This document shows positions 12,235 to 23,116 of a stretch of DNA of 64,000 nt, one piece after another. The translations under genes were made by a program, and so were the position numbers. Source of the stretch: Callorhinus ursinus (taxonomy: Eukaryota > Chordata > Mammalia > Carnivora > Otariidae); NCBI RefSeq assembly GCF_003265705.1, contig NW_020312904.1:2136361-2200360 (forward strand), in the 5' to 3' direction. A model generated the notes under the pieces. That model was not told the origin of the DNA. It worked only from the letters and a program-made list of their open reading frames with translations, and did not search any database. The number at the start of each line of letters is the position of its first letter. The first letter of the stretch is position 1.

Positions 12235-12880
12235 GAAATACACGTGTTGGCGAAGATGTACATTTTTGTTGGGGATATGCAATGGGGCAGCCGCTCTAGG
12301 AATTCCTGGAAATGTTCAACACCACGTTACCGTGTGACCCAGAAATTACACTGCTATATATATCCACACACCCCCGAGAAGTGAAAACATATGCTCTCAG
12401 AAAGACTTACATACAAACACTGATAGCAGCATTACTCATAATAGCCAAAAAGCAGGAGAAACCCAAATGCCCATCAACTGGTGAGGAGACAGAGAAAATG
12501 CAGTCTCTCCATACAGGGGCAGCATTCAGCCATAGAAGGGAGTGACGCATGGACACAGGCTACAGCGTAGATGAGCCCGGGAACAGCGAGCTTGGTGAAA
12601 TGACAGACACAGAGGCCACATCATGAACGACCCCACGTGCATGAAATGTCAAGGAAGGCAAGTCCATGGAGACGGAGCAGGTGGGTGGGTGCCAGGAGTT
12701 AGCAGAGTGTAGGGTGGGAAGTGACTGCAGATGAGTATGAGGTTACTTTCTGGGCTGATGGAAACGTTCTGGAAGTAGGTAGTGCTGATGCGTGTAAAAC
12801 CTCGTGAGTGTATGAGAGAACACTGAATTTCACACTTCAAAATGGTGACTTCTGTGGTGTGTGAACTACATATACAATGT
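12235..12880 (+). mobile_element. Ancient L1M 3' end, 5'-truncated
   Basis: The plus strand carries the end of ORF2 (GATAGCAGCATTACTCATAA near 12,423 and CCCAAATGCCCATCAACTGG near 12,462) followed by an old L1 3'UTR (TTTCTGGGCTGATGGAAACG near 12,747, AAAATGGTGAC near 12,839). Frames are broken. The element appears to end near 12,880; no target duplication was found. Confidence 0.8.
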
Positions 12881-13869
12881 TTTTAAAGCCAAAAAAGGCA
12901 CGAAGGTGAGGGAATCCTCACGGAAAAAGAGGGCAGGGCTCTCTCCCAGCAGAGGAGCTGCAAGTCCAAAGGCCCAGGGGCAGGAATGTCCCTGGTGGTT
13001 TGCAGAAGAGGAGAGATGGAGAGAGGCATGTAGGGGAGGGCAGTGAGGAGACACCAAGTGAAAGCCGGGCAGGCCTTGCAGACAGGAGCCAGCTCTGAGC
13101 AGTATTCAGAGAGGAGCTTAGGGTGTGAGGGAATGGCTGATTCCTGTAAGTAGAATCCAGGGGCAGGAGGATGTGTTTCAGGAAAATACAGAGCAGTGGG
13201 ATCGAATCAGCCAAGCGGATGATAGAGCCTTACAGGGTCTCATGCTGAGTAAGGAAAACAAGGGTAAAGAACCCGGGCAAGTCAGTTCTGGAGGCCTGAA
13301 GGCAGGAGGGAGGGTGAGGTCATTGGTGTTTGGGACAAAGCAAGGGATGAGGGTTCACCAGAAATGCACTCAGTGATGCAGTGCTCACTTCATTCGGCTG
13401 ATGGAGGTGTGGACACAGAGGAGGGAGGGATATCTTAGCCAGTGCACGTGGGAACCAGGAGCTCCATCTTTACTTCCTTTGATAAGGACTGAAAAGTTTA
13501 ACAATTGTGTTCATATATGTGGGAAGGGCATTCCAGAAGCATGTGATGGGGGTGGGAGGCACCATGAGCCAGGGCATGCACCTGAGAAGGAGCACACTTT
13601 GTGCATGACCTGTACCATGCAGCTCTTCACAGTCTGTTAAGAAAGACATAGGCTTTGTCCCTAATGAAAGCGTAGCTTGGTGGGTGACAATGGGAGGACT
13701 CGAGAAAGTGAAAGAAGGGCCGTCTGCACAGAGTATAAACTCGGTCAGCGGTAAATCATAATGGCGGCAGACTCACTGAAACCCGGTCCCTGTTCTCCAC
13801 CCCTCTCTTTTCCATTCCCCTTACAGTATGACCGTGCAGACCCTCAGACCCTCTCCTTAAGCAGTGGAG
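12881..13869. other. Mostly unassigned; parts resemble an ancient interspersed repeat
   Basis: The phrases CCGGGCAGGCCTTGCAGACA (about 13,064) and AAGGGCATTCCAGAAGCATG (about 13,525) fit an old, widespread mammalian repeat that also appears at 27,160-27,680 and 38,075-38,310. I cannot name the family from memory. No gene is seen. Confidence 0.4.
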
Positions 13870-14245
13870 TCTTCTTGAATCTGCTGATCTTCTTGATTAG
13901 ATGGTGCTGGCTGCAAACCTGGTCAGTCCCCAGTCCAGGCCTCCAGAGGTCATGTGCACTTCCTCTGCGTGTCCCAGAATCTGGAGGACGGGTGTAGACT
14001 AGCCTGCTGGGGAGGAGGCCCTGCAGGACAGAGTTTGCACACACCACCCACGTCCACCCTAAACCGTGCAGCCTCCGGCCACCCACAGCCAAGCACAGGT
14101 GCATGCATAAGTGAGGGTAGCCAAAATCATCCAAGACCGGACACATCAAAGAGCCACTCAGCTGAGCCACAGACTTGTGAGAAATAATAAATGGCTGTTT
14201 GTTGAGCATTTTGGGGTGGTTTGTTATACAACAATAGCTAAATGA
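13870..14245 (+). mobile_element. MaLR (MLT1-like) LTR
   Basis: The 3' part is diagnostic: CCACAGACTTGTGAGAAATA followed by AATAAATGGCTG and GGGGTGGTTTGTTATACAAC, ending in AATAGCTAAATGAC. These match the polyadenylation region and 3' end of MLT1-type solo LTRs. The upstream part (GACTAGCCTGCTGGGGAGG) fits the middle of the same LTR. The 5' end is poorly defined. A 113-bp internal piece (14,035-14,147) is duplicated at 15,588. Confidence 0.7.
14035..14147 (+). repeat. Segment duplicated at 15,588 (copy A, in the LTR)
   Basis: Aligned by eye with 15,588-15,700: equal length, about 8 mismatches and no gaps. This copy sits in its expected place inside the LTR, so it is the likely source. Confidence 0.85.
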
Positions 14246-14939
14246 CATAATATTGACAAAGGAAGTAAAAAGAGGAAAATTAGGGATGCAGGAATGAGTT
14301 GGACTGTCAGAATTCACTGGACACCCCCTCGGTGCTGGACACCATACAGACCCATATTTTATGTTCGGTAGATGTTTGCTGAATGAGTGAAGGAAACACC
14401 CAAACAGGATACAAAAAGTCAATTCTGTCACCTCAAATAGTCTCACTCTAAAAGAAAGTCTTCTGATAAATTAAGTCCCCAGCCCCTGATGGATCAACCA
14501 GTGACTAGCACGTTTGTTACAGTAGGAATCAGGTACACCCCAGGGCCAGGGAACTGTGCTCTACATCCAGAGTTGGGGATAAACCCTCAGAAGTCATGCC
14601 ACAGGGGACAGGTGAGCCAGCGAGCCTCCTACAAGATCGGAGAGAGCTAGCCGTGTTTCTTTCATTCATTCAACAAACAAATTTTGTAACTGATCTGTGT
14701 GCTGCACAAAGTGTCAAAAGGAATCTTCCCTGCTCTCAAACTACCCTCAGTGAGAAGTTAGACATGCTAATAAAAGAACAAGGACTCGGTGAGAGTAAGC
14801 ATAGCAGCTAAGGGAGGCTTCTATGTCTGCCCCATGAAATCAGGGGAGCTTCCTGTATGAGGAGTCATTTAAGCCAAGTTCTAAAGGACAAATGAGGAAG
14901 CAGCCAGATACAGCAGAAAGGGAGGTTCAGCAGGCTAGG
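14246..14939. other. No gene or repeat recognised
   Basis: Ordinary sequence of mixed composition with short frames only. Nothing supports an exon. Confidence 0.5.
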
Positions 14940-15085
14940 ATGACTCTCTTTGAGCACCAGGCTAGACCGCATCCACGGCTACCATTTCTAATCCACACCA
15001 TAGAGAAGCCTGGAAGGTAATCACCATCATCCCCAGTAGTGAGAAAAGAAAACTAAGGCTCAGAGATAGGGCCCCTCAGGAAGGA
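14940..15085 (-). mobile_element. MIR SINE fragment
   Basis: Minus-strand MIR text is visible as a weakly conserved version of the family's central core, ending in AAACTAAGGCTCAGAGATAG. The match is degraded, as expected for this ancient tRNA-derived SINE. Confidence 0.55.
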
Positions 15086-15560
15086 AGGAAGGCAAGAGAA
15101 AGCAGATTCACTCAGGGAGCCAGGTGTTTGGAATGTGAGCTTGGAGAGGAAGGTGGGGATGGGCACACTGAGCATGTGGAGGCAAGCAGGTGTGGAATGG
15201 GGCCTGGTCACGGAGAAGGCATGGGGCTCAGAGCCCCCACCCCTACCCCTGCCCCTATGGAAGTGGGGATGTGATTTGCACTGCACTTAGAGAGATCCAT
15301 CCAACAGCTGCTGGAGGAAGACCCCCACGGAGCACTGATAGAGAAGTGCAGAAGTCAGGGCTGAGCTGACGGGGCCACTCACTTGGTGCTGAACTCCAGT
15401 GTGGTGAGGAGATGGCTCTGGCCCACCTGCCCTTGGCAAGGCCCAGCCCGGTGCTGGCACAAGGAACACCCACAAGAGGATGTCCATGGCCTGGTGACCG
15501 ACAGGGTGGACAATGGCTTCCTGCAGAGGCTTTGCCAGTCCCAGCCTAGCCTCCTTTAGA

Positions 15561-15590
15561 CTTTGGGTTGGCAAAGGTCTAAGTCTCTTG
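15561..15590 (+). repeat. 30-bp direct repeat, left copy
   Basis: It begins CTTTGGGTTGGCAAAGGTCT and recurs with one mismatch at 15,700-15,729. The two copies bracket the ectopic LTR segment. Confidence 0.9.
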
Positions 15591-15700
15591 CACACACCAA
15601 CCACGTCCACCCTAAACTGTGCAGCCTCCAGCCACCCACAGCCAAACAGAAGTGCATGCATAAGTGAGTGTAGCCAAAATCATCCAAGACTGGACACATC
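15588..15700 (+). repeat. Ectopic copy of the LTR segment (copy B)
   Basis: Same 113 bp as 14,035-14,147 at about 93% identity by eye. It lacks the LTR 5' and 3' ends and is flanked by a 30-bp direct repeat, so it looks like a copied insertion and not an independent LTR. Confidence 0.85.
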
Positions 15701-15729
15701 TTCGGGTTGGCAAAGGTCTAAGTCTCTTG
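15700..15729 (+). repeat. 30-bp direct repeat, right copy
   Basis: It begins CTTCGGGTTGGCAAAGGTCT and differs from 15,561-15,590 at one base. The period between the two copies is 139 bp. Confidence 0.9.
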
Positions 15730-16989
15730 TCCCGGTCAGCGAGGTGCATGGGGTTTGCCACCCTGACCTGCCAATTCTTCTCTTGTTGGAAGGAGTGAGT
15801 CACCCCACAGCCCCAGCATAGCCCAGGACAGGATGAGGCCGGGGACAGCCCCTTGCTTGGCTAACAAGCCCACCCAGCTGGACTCGGTGGGGGTCTGCCC
15901 TCTGGTGCTGCCTGCTGACCTTGCAGCTGACTGGGCACAAGCCCGTCTGGTAACTATGACAGAGCATGAAGACTAACAGGAGCCACCTTGGGGGGGAGCA
16001 CCAAGTCCCCACCCGAGGAGGTGCATTCTCCCTGTTCCTGGGCAGTTGTCTCTCATTTGGCTAGAAATCCATCACCGAGGATCTGCCCCAGTTCAGCCTA
16101 ACAGGTGTGGCCCGAGACAGTCCTAAATCTTATCTAAGAGTCATGATTGGTCAGCACAGCCTATTTTCAGACGCATCTCACGGTAACTGACTGCGTACGG
16201 AAGCATGCTGGCAGCCAGTGACTGATTTGAAGATGGGGATTTAAAGACACATGTCTCCTCAGATGGAAGGCTATGCAAAGCACTTGGTAACAAGAGCATC
16301 TTTTCTCTTTGCTTTCCCTCCATCTGCCTAAGAGTGATATCCCTCCCTTTATCGACAATCTCTGAGCTTCTGGCTGCCCCCCCGCCCCAAAATCTTCCTC
16401 CCAGCAAGAAGGTTGCCATGGGGAGAGGGGCCATATCTGGTACATAAAACCAAGGCTGGGATTTTCAAAGATGGAAGTGCATGGAGACACCCTTCTAGTC
16501 ACCCCCAGAGACAGAGACCCGCCATGACCAATGGAATGTGCAGGAGGACTTCTTCTCCAACTCAGCTTTGTGGTTGGGCACATTCCACCTTTTCTGAGGT
16601 CATCCTAGAAGCTCTGACCTGACTTTCACGCTCACACTCACACTTCTCTCGTGCCTTTAGATATCACCTCTGCTCAGGGGATCCACAGTCATGTCTCCAG
16701 CCCAGACTCCTCTGCAACCCTGGGCTTATATGACAGTGGGTCCACTGAGCTGTGATCTCCGCTGGGATGACATACAGCCATTGCAGACTCACTATGGCCA
16801 ACACAGGGTTCTTGACCCATTTCCCCCAAATGACTTCACCACAGTGGTAAGAGGCAGATGCATCCTCCCCATGCAGTGGCTCACATTGAAACCCTGAATC
16901 ATCCATAACTGCTTTCTTTCACACCCCAAGACCAACCCATGGACAAGTACTGTCAACTCCCTCTTCATGATGGATCCAGACTCCCAGAA

Positions 16990-17290
16990 TTTCTTCCACC
17001 TGTAACTCAGCCTGTAGTGCCTCAGTCCAGCCACCACAGCCCCTACCTGAACCACTGCTGGGCGCTCTGACCTGGTTTCCTATGGTCCTTTCTGGGCAGA
17101 CCAGCAGTCTTTTTAACAATTAGAAATCAGATCATTTCACCCTCTGCACAAAACCCTACATTGGCTCATACAGCAGAGAAAGGTCTCCTTCAGGACACAC
17201 ACAGAGAAGTTTCCAGTTGCTTCACCTTGTGCCTGAGCTGGGAAATCAAATCCCTGAGCTCCTCCTTTTGTTTCCCTGTGTTTCCTAGCA
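16990..17290 (+). mobile_element. L2 LINE fragment
   Basis: The run AAATCAGATCATTTCACCCT, then CACAAAACCCTACATTGGCT, matches the well-known L2 3' region. The flanks are weaker. The element is ancient and non-functional. Confidence 0.6.
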
Positions 17291-17604
17291 ACACTAGGAG
17301 CAATTGACCAAGGTCATTATACTCATTAGTTTTCCAAAAATATTTGAAAAATATATGGGGCACCTAGCTTCTGGCTTCTTGTACGTAGTGGATTAGGAGT
17401 ACCCGGTGTAGTCATCTGGCATTTCTCTATTGCTAGTCCACACCACAGACTACCAGAACTCTCTTTACTCCTGGAAATAGGGTCATTCCCCATCTTTAAA
17501 TCAATCAGATTACAGAGCCAATTCCAGAAACCACAGAATTAAAAAAAAAAAATCATCCTTAAAATTCCATTCCTCTAGAATGATTCTTGGTAGCAGATCC
17601 TATA
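17291..17604. other. No gene recognised
   Basis: Mixed, AT-leaning sequence with an A-run near 17,540. No repeat family is assigned. Confidence 0.5.
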
Positions 17605-18045
17605 GGAGTCTGGGTTCTCCAGAGAACCTGAAACAGAACCAATAAGATAGAGAGAGATATCTAGAAGGAGATTTATCATGAGGACTTGGTTCAAGCAGTA
17701 TTAGAGGCTGAGAAGCACCAAGATTTGCCATCCACACCTGGAAACACGGGAGGGCCAGTGGTGCAGCTCGAAGGCTTGGGGCAGCACACCAAAGTCAGAA
17801 GATGGGTATCTCAGTTCAAGCTGTCAGAAAAGAGCACAAATCCTCCTTTCCTTTCCTTTTTTGTTCTTTTCAGGCCCTTGATGGATTGGATAAGACTGGT
17901 CCACAGTGGGGAGGGCAATCTGATTTATTCATCCGCCAATTTTCATGCTAATCTCTTCTGGAAACATGCAGACACATTCAGAAGAAATGTTTAACCACAT
18001 ATCTGGCATCCCAAATCCACGCTGACACATAAAATAAACCACCAC
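17605..18045 (+). mobile_element. LTR-like ancient element, orientation 1
   Basis: It starts GAGTCTGGGTTCTCCAGAGA then AACAGAACCAATAAGATAG, and ends near GCTGACACATAAAATAAACC. This is a very common mammalian interspersed repeat, probably an ERVL/MaLR-type LTR; I could not fix the name. The same family occurs in opposite orientation at 30,037-30,375. The strand given only states relative orientation. Confidence 0.6.
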
Positions 18046-18164
18046 TCCATGTTCACTCAAAACCAATTCGTGAGCACTGCCGGGAAGGCCCTTTGGTTCA
18101 CCAGGCCCACCCTTGCCTCCCTCGCTGGCTGTGTATCCTGCTTTTCTCCCCTTGGTAATAGCTA

Positions 18165-18720
18165 TCCATTGTTGTGGAATCAAGTACCCCACACTTAGTG
18201 GCTTAAGACAGCACGTACTATTTCGCAGTTTCCAAGGATCAGGAGTCTGGTGTGACCTAAGTAGGTGTTCTACTGAGGGTCTCAAAATGCTGCAGTCAAT
18301 GTATTGGCCAGGTCTGGGGTCTCATCTGGAGGATCAAATACTGAGCAGTCTGTTTCCAGCCCCCTTGATGGTTGGAGGACTTGTTTTCGTACAACAGCAG
18401 AACTGAGGGCCTTGGACCCTTGCTGACTGTAAGCTGGAGACCACTCTCGGCCGCTGGAGGCCACCCACAGCTCCTACCACACAGGCTTTCCCAGCATGGC
18501 CACAAAGATCACCACACCAGTGAAGGGAGTATCTGGAGAGAGTGTCTAGAGAGAGCAAAATGAAGTCATGTGTAAAGTGTGGGAGTGACATCCCATCACC
18601 CTTGCCCTGTCCCACTGCTGGTGACACCAGGAGATCCCACCCACACTTGAGCAGAGAGGATGGTACAAAGGCATGATTGTCAGGAAGTGGGAACTCGGGC
18701 CACCCTACAGTCTGTCTGCC
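18165..18720 (+). mobile_element. LTR-like element with a GGCTTAAGACAGCAC head
   Basis: It opens with CTATCCATTGTTGTGGAATC then CCCCACACTTAGTGGCTTAA, typical of a widespread ERVL/MaLR-type LTR. The remainder (gctgcagtcaa, ggcatgattgtcaggaagtg) follows the family's order with heavy decay. The strand is relative. The subfamily is uncertain. Confidence 0.55.
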
Positions 18721-19554
18721 TCCCCTTCTCATTCCCTTCATCTCACGGAACCCCGCGTGCCTTGGCCCATGTGTCATCTGCCTTAGATAGAAGTGTAAAT
18801 GGGCCAGGGCCCTCATCGGATGGTGGGGGGCCAGGATCACATGCTTGAACCCTATGGGAGAAAGCCTCTGGCCTGATCTAAACGAAGTGGAGCAGTGCTG
18901 GCTACATCATGTTCTCCAAAGTCATCAACCACAGTATGAAAGGTTCTCAAATAGTCCACGGATATGTCCCCCAGGTTCATTGTTCAGAACATTCTGTTTC
19001 GTTCAAGTCAGAGGTAACTAAGTGTGTACTTGCTGTTGGTTCTTTAGACTCTGTTGAAAGTGGAATGGGGATGAGACCATAAATGAGATGTCCAGAACGG
19101 TCCTTGCTGTGCTTAAACAACCGAAGGCTCAAACTTAATTTCACAAGCTTTTGTTTTTCAATCTCTGTTTGTCTATAATAACAAATCTTCGTATCTTCCA
19201 TCCTAGGAGTAGCTTCTCACTATTCAGCTGAATAACATTTCTGAAAGATATAATTTACACTGGGCAGTCAATTGTGTATGGGGAATTTAATACATGGCAA
19301 CTCAGACTCCTTGACAAAAGAAAGTGCCTAATCCATTGGGAACTTAGGTGAAATTGTGCTGGACCCAAAAAGCCAGAGGGAGGAGACCAGTCTCTAGGTA
19401 GTAGGCACCTCATCATCACACTGCCAGCCAGTATCTGGGGTCCCCTGGTGGGCTTTAGTTTCAGGTCTATCCACCCTGTGCACACACTTCTGCAAGTCAC
19501 TTCACCACACAATCCTCATTTTTCCATCTGAAAGGTATGGATCAAATGATAATC
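18721..19554. other. No gene recognised
   Basis: Short frames only, with no recognisable repeat core. I see nothing that supports an exon or RNA gene. Confidence 0.5.
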
Positions 19555-19790
19555 ATTTCATAGATATTTTCTCCACAATTCATGAATTGTAATTTCACTG
19601 ATTTTTTTTATGATCTACAGAAGTTTAAGTATTTGATATAGTCAAATCTATTTGAATTTTTTGGGGTGAATTCTTTGATTAATTTATTCCTATAAGGTTC
19701 TTACCTGTTCTGATGTCAGTTGACCATTTGCACCCATATTTTATTTATAGTTTTGTTTACTTTAAGCATGTTGCATATTTAATGTACATG
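19555..19790 (-). mobile_element. Probable decayed L1M ORF2 3' fragment
   Basis: Plus-strand text AGATATTTTCTCCACAATTC then AGAAGTTTAAGTATTTGATA follows the order of antisense L1 ORF2 near its C-terminus, but divergence is high. It contains a 16-bp perfect palindrome at 19,575-19,590. Confidence 0.4.
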
Positions 19791-19894
19791 TAAACTTGGG
19801 GCACACTGTTAAGTGAAGATTATCCCTTCCAACTATCCAATCTCATCAATGCTAATTTTTGTTTAATCTACCTGCATTATGCAACTTTTGTTGT

Positions 19895-20480
19895 AATAAT
19901 GTTGCTTAACAAATATCCCCCCAATATCTCAGCAACTTGAAACAGCACATGTTTATTTCATACTAAAAGCTCAGATCCTGGGAGCTCAGCTCCAGGCAGA
20001 TGTGAGGTTCAGCTATGCTCTAGGTAGATTGTCTCATTCCAATCCTAGGCCAGAGGATCACACACTCTGGGCTGTGATATCCTCCTGGAGGAGGATGGAG
20101 CACAAAAGTATCATGGGAGCTTCTCTCTCTCTCTCTCTTTTTTTTTTCTTTTTTGAGAGAGAGAGAGTACCCGTACATGCAAGTGGAGGGGAGGGGCAGA
20201 GGGAGAGACAAAATCCCAAGCATGACCCTGAGATCATGACCTGAGCTAAAATCAATAGTATAATCACTAAAGTCACCCCTCTTACTCATATATATGCATT
20301 TCCTTTCCTCCCTGGGTGAGACATCCCAAAAGATCCTCCACTCAGGGCTTGGTGCCTCCCCCACAGACTCATCTGAGGCTCTATGTTCATAACACAGACC
20401 CTTCTTTCATCAAGAACTTGCTTGAACAGCATCCACTGGTGCCATACAGGTGATCTCTGAACTCACCATCCTCGAACATC
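19895..20480 (+). mobile_element. Second LTR-like element, interrupted by a SINE
   Basis: GTTGCTTAACAAATATCCCC and CAACTTGAAACAGCACATGT resemble the head of the element at 18,165, so the two are likely related. The body is interrupted by a minus-strand SINE at about 20,137-20,270. The end point is uncertain. Confidence 0.5.
20137..20270 (-). mobile_element. Carnivore SINE (SINEC), minus strand
   Basis: The plus strand reads a T-run, GAGAGAGAGAGAG, GGGGAGGGGCAGAGGGAGAG and CCCTGAGATCATGACCTGAG. That is the reverse complement of the CT-rich 3' part and tRNA-derived body of a Can-SINE. The tRNA-like head beyond GAGCTAAAATC is lost or diverged. A TC-rich run precedes the tail. Confidence 0.85.
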
Positions 20481-20694
20481 CTGCCAGGGGACTATAAACT
20501 AGAAATCTTCCTGTAAGTAAAATATTAGTAGTAGTAACATGAAGACTAACTACAACAGAATAAAATAGAAGTACCTGTGCTTTTCTAGTACAAAAATAAT
20601 TAGTGTATATTCAACAGGAGAAAAAAAATATTAGATTTAGGGTTTATTTACTTCCCAAAATTCTCTAAAATTTGCAACTAAATTCTGCTTTCTC

Positions 20695-21092
20695 TCTAAA
20701 TGGATGGAACTGGAGGGTATTATGCTAAGTGAAATAAGTCAGTCAGAGAAAGACGATTATCATATGATTTCACTCTTTTGTGGAATATAAGAAATAGCAC
20801 AGAGGACCACAGGGGAAGGGAGGAAAAACTGAATGGGAAGAAATCAGAGAGGAGAAAAAACATGAGAGACTCTGGACTCTGGGAAACAAACTGAAAGTGG
20901 CAGAAAGGGAGGTGGGTGGGGGGATGGGGTAACTGGGTGATGGGTATTAAGGAGGGCACGCGATGTGATGAGCACTGGGTGTTATAAGCAACTAATGAAT
21001 CATTGAACATTACAACAAAAACTAATGATGTACTATATGTTCGCTAATTGAATTTAAATAAAAAAAAACAAAAATTAAAAAAAAATAAATCC
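20695..21092 (+). mobile_element. Carnivore L1 3' end, strongly 5'-truncated
   Basis: It begins in the last codons of ORF2 (TGGATGGAACTGGAGGGTAT) and runs through the G-rich 3'UTR (GGTGGGTGGGGGGATGGGG) to the A-rich tail near 21,060-21,092. This copy is more diverged than those at 26.2-26.9 and 29.2-29.9 kb, hence older. No clear target duplication was seen. Confidence 0.88.
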
Positions 21093-21358
21093 AGAGTTGG
21101 TATACTAGTATATCAATTTACATTTCATTGCTTAACTCTTTAGAAAAAAAAGGAATTACCATAGAAGCTTTGGGCAATGCATAAAAATAGGGAATCTATT
21201 TTGAATGTAAATCTACCAGAGGCCAGAGTCAGATTCTGAACATTTAGCTTAACCTGAGGCTTTCAGGTGTTTCTTTTGACATATAACAAAACCCTCATCC
21301 ACTCATTTCATAACTCTTTCTGGAATGAGTAGTTATCAATCAAAAAAGGGAATCTTTA

Positions 21359-21564
21359 TGGGGCACCTGGGTGGCTCAGTCGTTGGGTGGCTCAGTCGTT
21401 GGGCGACTGCCTTCGGCTCAGGTTATGATCCCAGGGTCCTGGGATCGAGCCCCGCATTGGGCTCTGGAGCCTGCTTCTCCCTCTCCCACTCCCCATGCTT
21501 GTGTTCCCTCTCTTGCTGTCTCTCTCTCTGTCAAATAAATAAATAAAATATTTTTTAAAAAAAG
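21359..21564 (+). mobile_element. Carnivore SINE (SINEC) with duplicated A-box region
   Basis: A complete SINE: tRNA-like head GGGGCACCTGGGTGGCTCAG, B-box-like GGGATCGAGCCCC near 21,440, CT-rich tail and an A-rich end with AATAAA repeats. The target-site duplication GGGAATCTTTA lies at 21,348-21,358 and 21,565-21,575. A 16-bp unit, GGGTGGCTCAGTCGTT, is present twice in tandem (21,369-21,384 and 21,385-21,400), which doubles the presumed polymerase III A-box. Confidence 0.95.
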
Positions 21565-21575
21565 GGGAATCTTTA

Positions 21576-22751
21576 AAAACAGTTTCAGAATTATTAAAAT
21601 TTTTTTTATTTATTACCAACATGCATTTGGATATAGACATCCATTCAGAATAAATAAATGAGTATATAAACATAAAAATAAAATTCTAGAACCAAAAAGA
21701 GGAAGCCTGAACTCATATAAGAAAGTAGAAGTTCCTATATCAAAATCAGTTAATTTATAAACTTTTATTAAGTGCTCATCGTGTAAACTAGACAAGCGTG
21801 TAACAAGCCTGAACAGTCATGATAGGGATGCCCTAAGTGAACATCTGCTATTACTTAAAAGCAGGAGCTAGTGAATCATGCGTGAGCCCAAAGATGCCTG
21901 GAGGCCCCCAGGTCACAACACCAGCAGTAACTTATGTTTGGAGAGTGCAATTCTCCATGATCTCCTTTCATCCCCACCCCCTTTGGTAGGTGAAAGGCTG
22001 TTGTCCATAGTTTACTGGTAAGTAACTGAAGCTTTTGGAGGGTAACTAAACTGCCCACTTTCATAAGACTCATGGAAAACAAGGTTGAAACAAGAATTTG
22101 GGTGTACTGACTCTTCCTGCAACACATTATCATGTATATTCTTGACACTTTGTGTTTTTTCATTATCTCCTTTGTTACTTGAAATCCATCTGATACCTCC
22201 AACATGTGGGTCACCCATGGGTCTGATTCTTTTGACAGTTTTATCTCTAGCTTTTATGTTCTGATATGCCTACTGGTTTTTAAATTGGCTCCAGCCATGC
22301 CTGTGAAAATTTTAGAGATTCCATATAATGGTACCTTCCTCCGAAAAGTTTCACGTTATCCTACCTCACAAGCAATGTGAGTGGAGGCAGAACACGTCAG
22401 TTAAATCAGGCTCTGGCCTGATTGGAGGCTACAGTTCAAGCTTTTCTTCACCAAGGCTACCCCTGTTTTCTTCAGTGTTATGTGATAATCCTTCAAGGTC
22501 AGCTGACAGCCTGGGGTGTCTAGCAGGGTCTTTCCCTCTGGGCGTGTCCTCAATACCCGGCTCTGTTTGCCAACACAGTGTGACAGCACACTGGGCAAAT
22601 GCCTTGGGGAAAATCATCCTAAGTGTTAGTTTTACTTGTCTAAACTTTCTTTCTCTCTGGGACCTGGGCCCCTCAGATCTGTCTCTCGAACACCTTCCAA
22701 GATGTTTTTTTAATTGCATTTTCAAGCTTTCTCAGTGGGAGGGACATCACT
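21576..22751. other. No gene recognised
   Basis: Mixed sequence with short frames. The longest plus frame (22,328-22,780) runs into the inverted L1 on its right and has no recognisable domain. No repeat was assigned. Confidence 0.5.
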
Positions 22752-23116
22752 CTGCATATTTTTCTCGTTTAGTGCTCTGAAGATATCATGCCAGTCCTTT
22801 CTGGCCTCCCAGGTCTCTGTGGATAGGTCCGTTGCCAGTCTAATATTTCTACCATTGTAGGTTACATATCTCTTCTCCTGAGCTGCTTTCAAGATTTTCT
22901 CTTTGTCTCTGAGACTCATAAGTTTTACTATTAGATGTTGGGGTGTTGACCTATTATTATTGATTTTGAAAGGGGTTCTCTGTGCCTCCTGGATTTTGAT
23001 GCCTGTTTCCTTCCTCACATTAGGGAAGTTCTCTGCTATTATTTGCTCCAATATACCTTCTGCCCCTCTCTCTCTTTCTTCTTCTTCTGGGATCCCAATT
23101 ATTCTAATGTTGGGAT
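22752..23116 (-). pseudogene. Inverted L1 ORF1 fragment
   Basis: The minus-strand frame encodes the RRM-containing middle of ORF1: IIAENFPNVRKE, HLIVKLMSLRDKEKILKAA and RNIRLATDLSTETW, then stops matching ORF1 just after NEKNMQ at the left edge. That left edge would be the internal priming point on the L1 RNA. The frame is open here but lacks both ends of ORF1. Confidence 0.88.

Larger units (their letters stand above)
15086..16989. other. Unassigned sequence; includes the copied LTR segment
   Basis: No exon is recognised. The stretch holds the ectopic 113-bp LTR copy at 15,588-15,700 and its flanking direct repeats. 16,250-16,620 is rich in LTR-like phrases but I could not match a family. 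A short C-run lies near 16,378. Confidence 0.5.

Noticed and set aside
13870..14245. Intact endogenous retrovirus near the LTRs
   Set aside because: No gag, pol or env text is present beside any LTR in the window; they look like solo LTRs.
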